Below, one piece after another: positions 34,879 through 43,612 of a stretch of 64,000 bases of DNA. Position numbers and translations under genes: made by a program. Each line of letters opens with the position of its first letter. Within the stretch, counting starts at the first letter, position 1. Origin of the DNA: Mannheimia granulomatis (GTDB lineage Bacteria > Pseudomonadota > Gammaproteobacteria > Enterobacterales > Pasteurellaceae); contig NZ_CP016614.1 of the NCBI RefSeq assembly GCF_013377255.1, forward strand, positions 618,001-682,000, written 5' to 3'. The notes below the pieces were generated by a model. That model was not told the DNA's origin, did not search any database, and saw only the letters and a list, made by a program, of their open reading frames with translations.

Positions 34879-35080
34879 GTTCTGCCGTTTCACTGCGGAA
34901 AATGTTGTTGAAATCGATTACAAAGATATCGCTACATTAAAGAACTACATTTCTGAAAGCGGCAAGATTGTTCCTAGCCGTATTACTGGTACTCGTGCGA
35001 AGTATCAACGTCAATTAGCTCGTGCGATCAAACGCGCTCGCTACCTTGCGTTACTTCCATATACTGATAACCACCAATAA
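34853..35080 (+). CDS. rpsR: 30S ribosomal protein S18
   Basis: S18 partners S6 on the small-subunit platform. The 75-residue protein opens ARYFRRRKFCRFTAEN and has KNYISESGKIVPSRITGTRAKYQRQLARAIKRARYLALLPY, the standard family sequence. A good AGGAGAAG ribosome site precedes the ATG, inside the priB 3' end, so translation is probably coupled. rplI follows after 15 bases. Confidence 0.98.
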   Translation: MARYFRRRKFCRFTAENVVEIDYKDIATLKNYISESGKIVPSRITGTRAKYQRQLARAIKRARYLALLPYTDNHQ

Positions 35081-35095
35081 TCAGGAGAGAGTACA

Positions 35096-35545
35096 ATGCA
35101 AGTTATTTTATTAGACAAAGTTGCTCACTTAGGTTCTGTGGGTGACCAAGTAACAGTTAAATCTGGTTTTGCTCGTAACTTCTTAATCCCACAAGGTAAA
35201 GCAGTTATGGCAACTAGCCAAAACATTGCTCACTTCGAAGCTCGTCGTGCAGAATTAGAAGCAAAAGCGGCAGCAGCATTATCAGCAGCACAAGAGCGTG
35301 CAGCAAAAATTGCAGCTATCGCAGCAGTATCTGTATCTGCAACAGCAGGTGATGATGGTCGTTTATTCGGTTCAATCTCTGCAAAAGACATTGCTGAAGC
35401 ATTAACAGCAGTAGGTGTTGAAGTTGCTAAATCTGAAGTTCGTTTAGGTGAAGGTCCACTTCGTACAACTGGCGAACATGATGTTAAAGTTCACTTACAC
35501 CCGGAAGTGAATGCAACTGTAACAGTTAACGTAGTTGCTGAATAA
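35096..35545 (+). CDS. rplI: 50S ribosomal protein L9
   Basis: L9 bridges the L1 stalk region and affects frame maintenance. The 149-residue protein has the N-terminal MQVILLDKVAHLGSVGDQVTVKSGFARNFL domain, a long connecting helix rich in Ala/Glu/Lys and a C-terminal domain with DDGRLFGSISAKDIAEAL. AGGAGAGAGT precedes the start. It ends the operon before a strong terminator. Confidence 0.98.
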   Translation: MQVILLDKVAHLGSVGDQVTVKSGFARNFLIPQGKAVMATSQNIAHFEARRAELEAKAAAALSAAQERAAKIAAIAAVSVSATAGDDGRLFGSISAKDIAEALTAVGVEVAKSEVRLGEGPLRTTGEHDVKVHLHPEVNATVTVNVVAE

Positions 35546-35562
35546 TCAGTTAAAGCAAAAAG

Positions 35563-35588
35563 AAAACCCAGCGAAAGCTGGGTTTTTT
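35563..35588. terminator. Terminator between rplI and dnaQ
   Basis: AAAACCCAGC-GAAA-GCTGGG followed by TTTTTT: a GC-rich stem with a GAAA tetraloop. The A-run on the left makes it bidirectional for the convergent dnaQ transcript. Confidence 0.93.
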
Positions 35589-35601
35589 GTACTTTTTAAA
35601 G

Positions 35602-36375
35602 TTAATTAAGGTTTTCTGCTTCTTCAGTAAATGCTTTTGCCCATAAGCAGTTTCCTTTTGATTTTTTTTCAATTAATTTCAATAATGCTAAGTGCGATGT
35701 TTCTTCTTCATCTGTTGCTTTTAAAATAATGGCATCATCAGCATTTAACACAATGCTTGAAAGTTCCTCTTCTGTATCCACACTTATTGACGTGGTTTCT
35801 GTCTCTTCCTCAACTAATAAGGAAATCTGACCACCTGTCATCATTAAGAATACATCGGCTAGAATTTCCGCATCTAGTAAAGCTCCGTGAAGGATACGTT
35901 TACTGTTATCAATGCCTAAACGGTCACACAATGCGTCTAAATTGTTACGTTTTCCCGGGTACATTTTGCGAGCCATTTGTAGGCTATCAGTAACTGTGCA
36001 CATTTCAGCCGTTTTAGCCGGAGGATTTGGTAGGTAAGAAAATTCTTGATCCATAAACGCCACATCGAAGGGGGCATTGTGGATAATTAATTCTGCGCCT
36101 TTGATGAATGCTAAAAACTCATCGGCAATTTCTGCGAAAACGGGCTTATCTTGCAAAAACTCATTTGTAATGCCATGAACTGCAATGGCTTCTGCATCAA
36201 CTTCACGAGGCGGTTTGATATAGACATGATAAGTTCTGCCTGTTAGGCGACGGTTAATGACTTCAACTGCACCGATTTCAATAATATTATGCCCTATTTG
36301 TGGCGGTCCTCCTGCCATATTCATCCCTGTAGTTTCAGTATCAAGAACAACTTGGCGTATAATTGGGTCACTCAT
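35602..36375 (-). CDS. dnaQ: DNA polymerase III epsilon subunit (3'-5' proofreading exonuclease)
   Basis: Epsilon proofreads for the replicative polymerase core. The 257-residue protein has Exo I VLDTETTGMN near residue 11, Exo II HNAPFDVAFMDQEF near 97 and Exo III HGALLDAEILADVFLMM near 161. The C-terminal tail that contacts alpha is present and slightly longer than in E. coli (243). The start at 36375 follows AAGGAAT; an upstream start at 36417 would add 14 unusual residues. It is not next to rnhA here. Confidence 0.96.
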   Translation of the reverse strand: MSDPIIRQVVLDTETTGMNMAGGPPQIGHNIIEIGAVEVINRRLTGRTYHVYIKPPREVDAEAIAVHGITNEFLQDKPVFAEIADEFLAFIKGAELIIHNAPFDVAFMDQEFSYLPNPPAKTAEMCTVTDSLQMARKMYPGKRNNLDALCDRLGIDNSKRILHGALLDAEILADVFLMMTGGQISLLVEEETETTSISVDTEEELSSIVLNADDAIILKATDEEETSHLALLKLIEKKSKGNCLWAKAFTEEAENLN

Positions 36376-36573
36376 TTTTTTATTCCTTACATAATAGTAT
36401 TCAGTAAATTTTACCAAAATTAAATTGTTTACATGCTGTTTTTATGCAGATTATTTGTAGGTGGTATGAACAGCTAAATGACACAATAAAAATATGGATA
36501 ATTTGTATAATTTAATATACAATTCATCTGCAACTTTTAGTTGCTAAATAATTTTATTAAGGAGTTTTAACTG

Positions 36574-36732
36574 ATGAAAAAAATAACAAAAATTTTTGCT
36601 TTTACTGCACTAATTGCTACATTATCTGCTTGTACTGGGGTTCGTGGACACGATGGTTCAGGTAATGTATGTAAAAATTCAACTTGGATGGGTATTTCTA
36701 TCATTGAACTTGTTTCACCTTGCAAAAAATAA
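36574..36732 (+). CDS. Small lipoprotein (52 residues), unknown function
   Basis: A short gene with a strong ribosome site (AAGGAG 8 bases before ATG) and a clear lipoprotein signal: MKKITKIFAFTALIATLSAC, lipobox LSAC with Cys 20. The mature peptide of 33 residues is TGVRGHDGSGNVCKNS... with two further Cys (near 33 and 50) that could form a disulfide. An intrinsic terminator follows 15 bases after the stop, and it has its own upstream region, so it is a free-standing unit. I do not recognise the family; entericidin-like or stress lipoproteins are comparable in size only. Confidence 0.8.
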   Translation: MKKITKIFAFTALIATLSACTGVRGHDGSGNVCKNSTWMGISIIELVSPCKK

Positions 36733-36746
36733 AACTGTCGATTTGG

Positions 36747-36778
36747 GGCTGATACCGCATTAACGGTTTCAGCCTTTT
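36747..36778 (+). terminator. Terminator of the small lipoprotein gene
   Basis: GGCTGATACCG (36747-36757) pairs with CGGTTTCAGCC (36764-36774), one mismatch, followed by TTTT. It separates this gene from convergent afuC. Confidence 0.75.
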
Positions 36779-36783
36779 AGTTT

Positions 36784-37794
36784 CTAAAATAAAGTAAATT
36801 CTCGCACTTGAAATCCAACTTCAACCTGTTCACCTAATTTCAATTCTTGAGTTTGGTAGGCAGTCAGCTCCACACCGTTAATAGCAATTTGGTAGCGGTA
36901 GTAGAGTCCTAAAAATAACTTACCAGCCACCTTACCCAATCCCAGTTCATTTGGTTTCAAAATCAACTGTTCAGGGCGTAACATCCATTGGCACGCGCCT
37001 TTTTTGACTTCCATCTCAGGAAAAAGACGAAACTCTCCAATCGGGCTACGTAGCAACTTTTCTTCGCTCACGGTGCAACTTAGATAGTTAGTTCCACCTA
37101 AAAAATCTGCAACAAAGGGATTAACCGGTGAATGATACAGTTCATTTGGTCTGCCGAACTGGATAATTTTGCCTTTATCCATTACGGCAATTTTATCCGC
37201 GAAGGCAAAGGCTTCTTCTTTGCTGTGAGTAACGAAAATCGCAGGAACATTTTGGCTTTTCAAGATTTGTTTAATCTCTTGGATCATCGCATATCGGGTT
37301 TGACTATCAATGTTCGAAAAAGGTTCGTCTAATAGCAATAATTGCGGACGGCATGCCAAAGCTCGTGCAATAGCAACACGCTGTTGTTGTCCGCCGGAAA
37401 GTTCATGCGGAAAACGGCTTTCCAAACCTTGCAATTTCACCACGGAAAGCATTTTCTCCGTGATGCTTTCCTGCTCGGTTTTAGCTAGTTTTGACAGCCC
37501 GAATTGGATATTTTCTGCTACAGTTAAATGGGGGAAAAGAGCATAATCTTGGAAAATCAGTCCGATTTGGCGATTCTCCACAGCTTTACTTTTCAGACAT
37601 TCTCCTGCCAAATGAATATCTCCTTGCTCAATCGGTAATAAGCCTGCGATCGCTTTTAAAAGCGTGGTTTTTCCACAACCGCTTGCACCGAGTAAGCAGA
37701 TAATTTCGTTTTCATTCACCGCTAAATTAAGCGATTGTAGTACCGAAGTTTGCCCGAAATCAAGGCAGAGGTTTTTGATAGTTAAAACAGACAT
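36784..37794 (-). CDS. afuC: Ferric iron ABC transporter ATP-binding protein
   Basis: A 336-residue ATPase of the FbpC/AfuC class that drives periplasmic Fe3+ import. Walker A GASGCGKTT is near residue 36, signature LSGGQQQRVAIARAL near 132, Walker B LLLLDEPFSNID near 152 and the switch His in VTHSKEEA near 190. A C-terminal TOBE-type domain runs from about 240. It is the third gene of the locus; a 183-bp spacer rich in palindromic repeats separates it from the permease gene. Confidence 0.93.
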   Translation of the reverse strand: MSVLTIKNLCLDFGQTSVLQSLNLAVNENEIICLLGASGCGKTTLLKAIAGLLPIEQGDIHLAGECLKSKAVENRQIGLIFQDYALFPHLTVAENIQFGLSKLAKTEQESITEKMLSVVKLQGLESRFPHELSGGQQQRVAIARALACRPQLLLLDEPFSNIDSQTRYAMIQEIKQILKSQNVPAIFVTHSKEEAFAFADKIAVMDKGKIIQFGRPNELYHSPVNPFVADFLGGTNYLSCTVSEEKLLRSPIGEFRLFPEMEVKKGACQWMLRPEQLILKPNELGLGKVAGKLFLGLYYRYQIAINGVELTAYQTQELKLGEQVEVGFQVREFTLF

Positions 37795-37806
37795 AAAATT
37801 CCTTGT

Positions 37807-37960
37807 GCGGGCGGATTGAAACCTGTCCCTACGTTGTTTTGTATTTTCGTTTTTAATTTTTCTTATGTTTTGATGGCGGGTTAAAACTCGCTCCTATGTT
37901 ATTTTGTATTTTTCGCTTTTAGTTTTTATTGTGGCGTAGGGACGGGTTTTAACCCGCCCG
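37807..37960. repeat. Run of GGGCGGGTT-type palindromic repeats between afuB and afuC
   Basis: Three related copies stand in tandem: GGGCGGATTGAAACCTGTCCCTACG, then GGCGGGTTAAAACTCGCTCC, then GTAGGGACGGGTTTTAACCCGCCC, separated by near-identical TTGTATTTTTCG-type spacers. They match the elements at 16389 and 19037. Confidence 0.72.
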
Positions 37961-37977
37961 AACAGATTTTACGTATA

Positions 37978-39624
37978 TTATCGTTCTTTTTCCGATTGCG
38001 AAATCAACGATCTCGTCAGCCAAATCACCGGCAGTAATCCCACCAGCACCAACACAATCGCAGGTAGAGCTGCTTGCTCTAATTGTTCATCAGAGGTAAA
38101 GGTAAATACATGAGTGGCAAGGGTGTCAAAATTAAACGGTCGTAGTAAGAGTGAAGCGTTTAGCTCTTTCATACTTTCAATAAATACCATTAAACCACCG
38201 GTTAAAATGCCTTTATAAATCAGTGGGATATGAATATGTTTAAACATTTTTAGCCCGCTTTTACCAAGCGTTTGGCTTGCCATATCAAGTGATGGTGAGA
38301 TTTTTCCGAATGAAGTTTCCAGACTTCCGATTGCCATTGCCAAAAAGCGTACTGTATAGGCAATCACCAAAGCAAATAAGGAGCCTGAGAAAATCAAGCC
38401 GACCGGCGAGAGTTCAAGGCTTTTCAGTAGTGCATGCAGTTTGTGATCGGCAAATGTCAAAGGCGACAGCAAGCCGATTGCCAGCACTGTGCCGGGAATG
38501 GCGTAGCCTAATGATGAAATTTGCAACGACAAGCGGGTAGATTTTACCGAAAATTTACCAAAAGAGAGACGGTGGGCAAAATGTAAAATTAAAGCGAAAG
38601 ATACCGTTACAATCGACGCAATTACGGATACTTTTAAGCTATTTATTGCAAATTCGACGAAATCTAAATTCCAAGACTGTTCAAAATAATGATATGCCCA
38701 GTAGAGCAGGCGTGCAAGCGGAATAAAAAATGCAAGGGCAAGCAAGCCCCAGCACCAGATAAGTGCTAAAACTAATTTCCAACCTTGAAGTTGTTTAAAG
38801 GCTGATTTCTTTTCGTATCCCCTTTGATAACTTTGCTGTTTGCGGCGGCTGTATTGTTCAAGGCTTAAAAACAGGAAAATCATCAGCAACATAAAAATAG
38901 CAATTTGGCTGGCGGTACCAAGGTCGTGATAACCAAGCCAAGAGTCATAAATAGCGGTTGTTAAAGTTGGTACGGCAAAATAAGCGACAGTCCCAAAATC
39001 TCCTAAGGTTTCCATTGCAACCAAAGCTGCTCCAATGGCAATTGCCGGGCGAATCAATGGAAAAGTAATTCGACGGAAAATTTCTGCCGGTGATGCCCCA
39101 AGCATTTTTGCACTGTGGGTTAGATTTTCCGATTGTTCTAATAATGCTACTCGAACCAGTAGGAAAATATAGGGATAAAGCACTAAGGCAAGTACAAAGC
39201 AGGCACCATAAAGGGTGCGGATTTGTGGAAACCAATAATCTTGTGGGCGTTGCCAGCCGAAAATATTTCTTAGCATTTCTTGCAATGCGCCTGAGTAGTC
39301 GAGCAGATCGGTATAAAGATAAGCAATTAAATAGGCAGGCATTGCGAGTGGCAGACAGAGTAGCCACTGTAAGGTTTTTTGTCCCCAAAATTGGTAATTT
39401 GCCATGAACCAAGCTGTTGGAAGAGCAAAAACAAGGGAGAGGAATACCGTTCCTAATACTAATAAGCTGGTATTTTTGATGTAAATCGGCAACATGGTAT
39501 TCCACAAATGTGCCAGATTCTCCGAATCACCACTAAGGGTGTGATAGCCGATAGCCAGTAGTGGTAGGAGGGTAATTAACGTAATTAGTAGGGAAAGGGT
39601 TTTCCAGCCGAGGTTTTTTTTCAT
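37978..39624 (-). CDS. afuB: Ferric iron ABC transporter permease (two-domain)
   Basis: A 548-residue double-length permease of the FbpB/SfuB class with about twelve membrane segments. Each half carries an EAA-type loop that contacts the ATPase: SAKMLGASPAEIFRRITFPLIRPAI near residue 176 and MASQTLGKSGLKMFKHIHIPLIYKGI near 457. It moves iron delivered by AfuA into the cytoplasm. The gene is 320 bases after afuA; the gap holds a terminator, a USS hairpin and a MITE-like repeat. Confidence 0.93.
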   Translation of the reverse strand: MKKNLGWKTLSLLITLITLLPLLAIGYHTLSGDSENLAHLWNTMLPIYIKNTSLLVLGTVFLSLVFALPTAWFMANYQFWGQKTLQWLLCLPLAMPAYLIAYLYTDLLDYSGALQEMLRNIFGWQRPQDYWFPQIRTLYGACFVLALVLYPYIFLLVRVALLEQSENLTHSAKMLGASPAEIFRRITFPLIRPAIAIGAALVAMETLGDFGTVAYFAVPTLTTAIYDSWLGYHDLGTASQIAIFMLLMIFLFLSLEQYSRRKQQSYQRGYEKKSAFKQLQGWKLVLALIWCWGLLALAFFIPLARLLYWAYHYFEQSWNLDFVEFAINSLKVSVIASIVTVSFALILHFAHRLSFGKFSVKSTRLSLQISSLGYAIPGTVLAIGLLSPLTFADHKLHALLKSLELSPVGLIFSGSLFALVIAYTVRFLAMAIGSLETSFGKISPSLDMASQTLGKSGLKMFKHIHIPLIYKGILTGGLMVFIESMKELNASLLLRPFNFDTLATHVFTFTSDEQLEQAALPAIVLVLVGLLPVIWLTRSLISQSEKER

Positions 39625-39651
39625 TTTCTAGTTATTACTCCGTTTTCATTA

Positions 39652-39816
39652 CTGCCAAATCTCCCCTAGCCCCTCTTTGCTAAAGGAAGGGGACTTGATC
39701 TCCAAAGATTTTAAATTCATCTTTTTTCCTTATATTTTTAAAGAGTCAGACGAATTTTACATTTTCTCTGAATGATCCCCCCTCTTTAGCAAAGAGGGGA
39801 GGGGGAGATTTGGCAG
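39652..39816. repeat. MITE-like inverted-repeat element (CCCCTCTTT family)
   Basis: CTGCCAAATCTCCCC at the left end is perfectly repeated in reverse at the right end (39802-39816). The homology runs inward for about 45 bases with few mismatches (TAGCCCCTCTTTGCTAAAG against CTCCCCTCTTTGCTAAAG). The middle is about 75 bp of AT-rich DNA with no gene. A left-end copy recurs at 6311. No target duplication is obvious by eye. Confidence 0.72.
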
Positions 39817-39849
39817 AATAAATAAACGAAGCTCGAGTTATATTTTTCC

Positions 39850-39881
39850 AAAAACACAAAAAGGACGCAAAGCGTCCTTTT
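39850..39881 (-). terminator. Stem-loop after afuA
   Basis: AAAAGGACGC-AAA-GCGTCCTTTT is a 10-bp stem followed on the minus strand by TGTGTTTTT. Together with a nearby inverted USS pair (39883-39938) it likely ends most afuA transcripts and lowers expression of afuB and afuC. Confidence 0.75.
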
Positions 39882-39944
39882 GCAAGCGGTATAATTTTAG
39901 CAAAATTTTGCAACTTTTTGCTTAAAATTCACCGCTTGTCGGCA

Positions 39945-40973
39945 TTATTTTTTCTCAGCGAAATCGTCAAATTTAACTTCATCCACTAATTTTAACGCTG
40001 CTTCATAGTGTTTTGCGATGTCTTCTAATTTGATTATATCAGATGAGAATTCACCCCAGCCTTTCACTAGAGCAGATGGTTGAACATCGGCTTTTACCGG
40101 ATATTCGTGGTTGAGTTCTGCATATAAACCTTGTGCTTTATCGCCACTGAGGTATTCAATCAATTTAACTGCGTTTGCTTTATTCGGTGCGTGTTTTGCA
40201 ACTGCAACGGCACTGATATTTTTGTGTGTACCGTATTTACCGCTTGGGAAGTTAATGATTGCAGATTCTGCCCAGGCTTTTTGTTTTTCGTCATCTAACA
40301 TTTTGCCATAGTAGTAACTATTGCCTAAAGCGTAGTCACAAATACCTTCTTTAATTGCTTTGACTTGGTCACGGTCGCCACCTTGTGGTTTCTGTGCTAA
40401 GTTTGCTTTTAGACCTTCTAAGAATGCTTTGGTTTTTTCTACACCGTAGTGTTCGATCATTGAAGCAAAGAGCGATACATTGTAAGAGTTTTTACCTGAG
40501 CGGACACAAACCTTGCCTTTATATTCCGGTTTGGCTAAGTCTAAGTAGTCAAAACCTGCCGGCAATTTGCCTACACGATCTTTTGATGTATAGATTACAC
40601 GTGCACGAGTAGTTAAACCGAACCAGTCACCTTGAGAGTCACGGAATTGTGCAGGAATGTTCTTTTCTAATACTTTAGACTCAATTTTTTGTGATAAACC
40701 GGCATTTACAATCTCCATAACACGCGAGATATCTACGGTTAAAAGTACGTCTGCCGGGCTAAGTTCGCCCTCTTTTTTCACACGTTCAACCAAACCTTTA
40801 TCGGCAAAAATTACGTTTACTTTAATGCCGGTATCTTTTTCAAAGTTTTTCAGCATTGGCTCAATTAAATATGGCTGACGGTAAGAATAAACGTTTACTT
40901 CATTAGCAGCAAAAGTAGTAGTTGATGCAAAAGCAGAAACTGCAAGTGCGAGAGTAGAAAGGGCTTTTTTCAT
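39945..40973 (-). CDS. afuA: Periplasmic ferric iron-binding protein
   Basis: A 342-residue Fe3+-binding protein of the FbpA class. The signal peptide is MKKALSTLALAVSAFASTTTFA, and the mature protein starts ANEVNVYSYRQPYLIEPML. The paired Tyr ligands are in GNSYYYGKML near residue 222, and a further Tyr is in VYSYRQPY. I use the ATG at 40973, 6 bases after AGGAG; the ATG at 40979 would abut it. The type is closest to the Mannheimia/Campylobacter class rather than Haemophilus hFbpA, from remembered family differences. A Fur-like promoter precedes it. Confidence 0.92.
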   Translation of the reverse strand: MKKALSTLALAVSAFASTTTFAANEVNVYSYRQPYLIEPMLKNFEKDTGIKVNVIFADKGLVERVKKEGELSPADVLLTVDISRVMEIVNAGLSQKIESKVLEKNIPAQFRDSQGDWFGLTTRARVIYTSKDRVGKLPAGFDYLDLAKPEYKGKVCVRSGKNSYNVSLFASMIEHYGVEKTKAFLEGLKANLAQKPQGGDRDQVKAIKEGICDYALGNSYYYGKMLDDEKQKAWAESAIINFPSGKYGTHKNISAVAVAKHAPNKANAVKLIEYLSGDKAQGLYAELNHEYPVKADVQPSALVKGWGEFSSDIIKLEDIAKHYEAALKLVDEVKFDDFAEKK

Positions 40974-41012
40974 TTTCATCTCCTAGAATAAAATATGAGC
41001 GGGATCTCGGCT

Positions 41013-41041
41013 AGTGTAGTCTTAATTTAAATCAAAATCAA
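41013..41041 (-). promoter_or_regulatory. afuA promoter
   Basis: On the minus strand TTGATT (41041-41036), a 17-bp spacer and TACACT (41018-41013) lie about 40 bases upstream of the afuA start. Confidence 0.6.
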
Positions 41042-41058
41042 TACGAATTATTCTTATT
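41040..41058 (-). promoter_or_regulatory. Fur-box candidate of the iron-uptake operon
   Basis: The minus-strand sequence AATAAGAATAATTCGTATT agrees with the 19-bp Fur consensus at 12 positions and abuts the -35 element. Iron-responsive repression is expected for this operon; the site itself is a moderate match. Confidence 0.5.
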
Positions 41059-41059
41059 T

Positions 41060-41102
41060 ATTAAAAACAAATAGCGGATAAGTTGGCCCTTATCCGCTAT
41101 TT
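41060..41102 (-). terminator. ettA terminator
   Basis: AAATAGCGGATAAG (41069-41082) pairs perfectly with CTTATCCGCTATTT (41089-41102); the minus strand continues GTTTTTAA. A strong 14-bp stem. Confidence 0.88.
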
Positions 41103-41123
41103 TCTTATAAGCTAATAATCTGA

Positions 41124-42794
41124 TTATTTCGCGATACGCTTATATTTCATACGATGTGGTTGAGTCGCTGCCTCACCAAAAGTTTTCTTCTTCCATTCTT
41201 CATAGTCAGAGAAGTTACCTTCGTAGAAAGTGACTTTACCTTCATCACCGTAGTCTAAAATGTGGGTGGCTATACGGTCTAAGAACCAACGGTCGTGCGA
41301 GATGACCATTGCACAGCCTGGGAATTCTAAGATCGCATTTTCTAACGCACGTAGAGTTTCGACGTCAAGGTCGTTGGTTGGTTCGTCCAATAACAGTACG
41401 TTACCGCCGCGTTGTAAGAGTTTCGCTAAGTGTAAACGACCACGCTCACCGCCCGATAATTCGCCGACACGTTTTTGCTGATCTACGCCTTTGAAGTTGA
41501 AACGCCCTACATAGGCACGGCTTGGGATTTCAAAGTTGCCGATAGCCAGAATATCTTGTCCGTTGGAAACTTCTTCCCACACCGTTTTTTTATCATCCAT
41601 TGAATCGCGGAACTGATCCACAGAAGCAAGGGTAACAGTCTCACCCATCACAATAGAACCTGAATCTGGTTGTTCTTGCCCTGAAAGCATACGGAACAGG
41701 GTTGATTTACCCGCACCGTTTGCACCGATAATGCCGACAATCGCTCCTTTAGGAATCGAGAAGGATAAATTATCAATTAAAGTGCGGTCTCCGTAAGATT
41801 TACTTAAACCTTCCACTTCAATTACTTTATCGCCTAGTCTTGGACCTGGTGGGATAAATAGTTCGTTAGTTTCATTACGTTTTTGGTATTCGCCTGAATT
41901 TAATTCATCAAAGCGAGCCATACGCGCTTTGCTTTTCGCTTGGCGACCTTTTGGATTTTGGCGAACCCATTCCAACTCTTTCTCAATTGATTTTTGGCGT
42001 GCAGATTCCGCCGCTTGTTCTTGAGCTAAGCGCTTCTCTTTTTGCTCTAACCAAGAAGAGTAGTTACCTTCCCAAGGAATACCCTCACCGCGGTCAAGCT
42101 CTAAGATCCAGCCTGCAACGTTGTCTAAGAAGTAACGGTCGTGGGTAATTGCCACCACTGTACCTTCGTAGTCGTGTAAGAAGCGTTCTAACCAAGCCAC
42201 AGATTCTGCGTCCAAGTGGTTGGTTGGTTCGTCTAACAGCAACATATCCGGTTTTTCGAGCAACAGACGGCAAAGTGCTACACGGCGGCGTTCACCACCT
42301 GATAAATGTTCGATTTTGGCATCCCAATCCGGCAGACGTAACGCATCGGCAGCACGCTCTAATTGGTTCTGCAGATTATGACCGTCGTGGGCTTGAATAA
42401 TCGCTTCCAGCTCCGCCTGTTTTGCCGCTAATTTATCGAAATCGGCATTTTCATCGGCATATTGTGCATAGACTTCATCAAGTTGAGTCAAGGCATTTTT
42501 AACTTCGCTTACTGCTTCTTCTACTGCTTCACGCACGGTTTGTTGCGGATCAAGTTTAGGCTCTTGCGGCAAGTAGCCGATTTTAATGCCCGGCTGTGGA
42601 CGAGCTTCACCTTCAAACTCTTTATCCACACCTGCCATAATACGTAATAGGGTTGATTTACCGGCTCCGTTTAAACCGAGTACACCAATTTTTGCACCCG
42701 GGAAAAAACTTAAAGAAATATCTTTAAGGATATGACGCTTCGGCGGCACAACTTTACCGACACGGTGCATCGTATAAACAAATTGAGTTGACAT
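41124..42794 (-). CDS. ettA: Energy-dependent translational throttle protein EttA (ABC-F)
   Basis: EttA is a ribosome E-site ABC-F ATPase that senses ADP/ATP and gates the first elongation step. The 556-residue protein has two ATPase domains: Walker A GLNGAGKST near residue 40 and GANGAGKST near 357, and signatures LSGGERRRVALC near 164 and LSGGERGRLHLA near 444. The linker WVRQNPKGRQAKSKARMARFDEL near 280 and the arm of the first domain are typical. It is divergent from the rnf operon. Confidence 0.96.
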   Translation of the reverse strand: MSTQFVYTMHRVGKVVPPKRHILKDISLSFFPGAKIGVLGLNGAGKSTLLRIMAGVDKEFEGEARPQPGIKIGYLPQEPKLDPQQTVREAVEEAVSEVKNALTQLDEVYAQYADENADFDKLAAKQAELEAIIQAHDGHNLQNQLERAADALRLPDWDAKIEHLSGGERRRVALCRLLLEKPDMLLLDEPTNHLDAESVAWLERFLHDYEGTVVAITHDRYFLDNVAGWILELDRGEGIPWEGNYSSWLEQKEKRLAQEQAAESARQKSIEKELEWVRQNPKGRQAKSKARMARFDELNSGEYQKRNETNELFIPPGPRLGDKVIEVEGLSKSYGDRTLIDNLSFSIPKGAIVGIIGANGAGKSTLFRMLSGQEQPDSGSIVMGETVTLASVDQFRDSMDDKKTVWEEVSNGQDILAIGNFEIPSRAYVGRFNFKGVDQQKRVGELSGGERGRLHLAKLLQRGGNVLLLDEPTNDLDVETLRALENAILEFPGCAMVISHDRWFLDRIATHILDYGDEGKVTFYEGNFSDYEEWKKKTFGEAATQPHRMKYKRIAK

Positions 42795-43030
42795 CGTTAG
42801 TTTTCCTCACAAAAAAATTCGCCCTATTTTACTTGAATTTACTGCCAAAATATAGGGCACTTTTTGATTGCATTGACTATCTCCGATTTCTTATTGTGAA
42901 TGAGCCGAAAACAAGGGATAATATCACGTTTATTTTTATGAGATGATTTGACAAGCGGTCAGATTTTTGTCGTAATTTGCAAAATAAAATGTATTTTTGA
43001 CCGCTTATTTTCCTTATATTTGTGGATTTT

Positions 43031-43612
43031 ATGATCGATTATATTTTGTTAGTCATCAGCACTGCCTTAATTAATAACTTTGTCCTAGTGAAATTCTTAG
43101 GACTTTGTCCGTTTATGGGGGTGTCGAAAAAAGTTGAAACTGCAATCGGAATGGGGCTTGCTACCACTTTCGTGTTAACGGTTGCCTCACTTTCTGCCTA
43201 TTTGGTGGAAACTTACCTGCTTGTGCCGTTAAATGCTCAGTTTTTAAGAACCTTGGTGTTTATTTTAGTGATTGCGGTAATTGTTCAGCTAACGGAAATG
43301 ATCGTACATAAAACCAGCCCGATGCTTTATCGGCTATTAGGTATTTATTTACCGCTTATTACCACCAACTGTGCTGTACTTGGGGTGGCGTTACTGAATG
43401 TGAATTTAGCCAATAACTTAGTGGAATCTGTGCTTTATGGCTTTGGCGCGGCTGCCGGTTTTTCTTTAGTGTTAGTCTTGTTTGCGGCGTTACGTGAGCG
43501 TTTGGCGGCAGCCGATGTGCCTAGGCCATTCCAAGGGGCTTCTATTGCCCTGATTACTGCAGGTTTGATGTCGCTTGCCTTTATGGGCTTTACAGGGTTG
43601 GTGAAACTATAA
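43031..43612 (+). CDS. rnfA: Rnf/Rsx electron transport complex subunit A
   Basis: RnfA is a six-helix membrane subunit of the Rnf complex, which couples electron flow between NADH and ferredoxin to ion transport and, in E. coli (RsxA), resets SoxR. The 193-residue protein shows NNFVLVKFLGLCPFMGVSKK and TTNCAVLGVALLN with the paired Cys that hold an Fe-S centre with RnfE. The ATG at 43031 fits the family N-terminus; a GTG at 43022 would add three residues. It overlaps rnfB by one base. Confidence 0.96.
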   Translation: MIDYILLVISTALINNFVLVKFLGLCPFMGVSKKVETAIGMGLATTFVLTVASLSAYLVETYLLVPLNAQFLRTLVFILVIAVIVQLTEMIVHKTSPMLYRLLGIYLPLITTNCAVLGVALLNVNLANNLVESVLYGFGAAAGFSLVLVLFAALRERLAAADVPRPFQGASIALITAGLMSLAFMGFTGLVKL

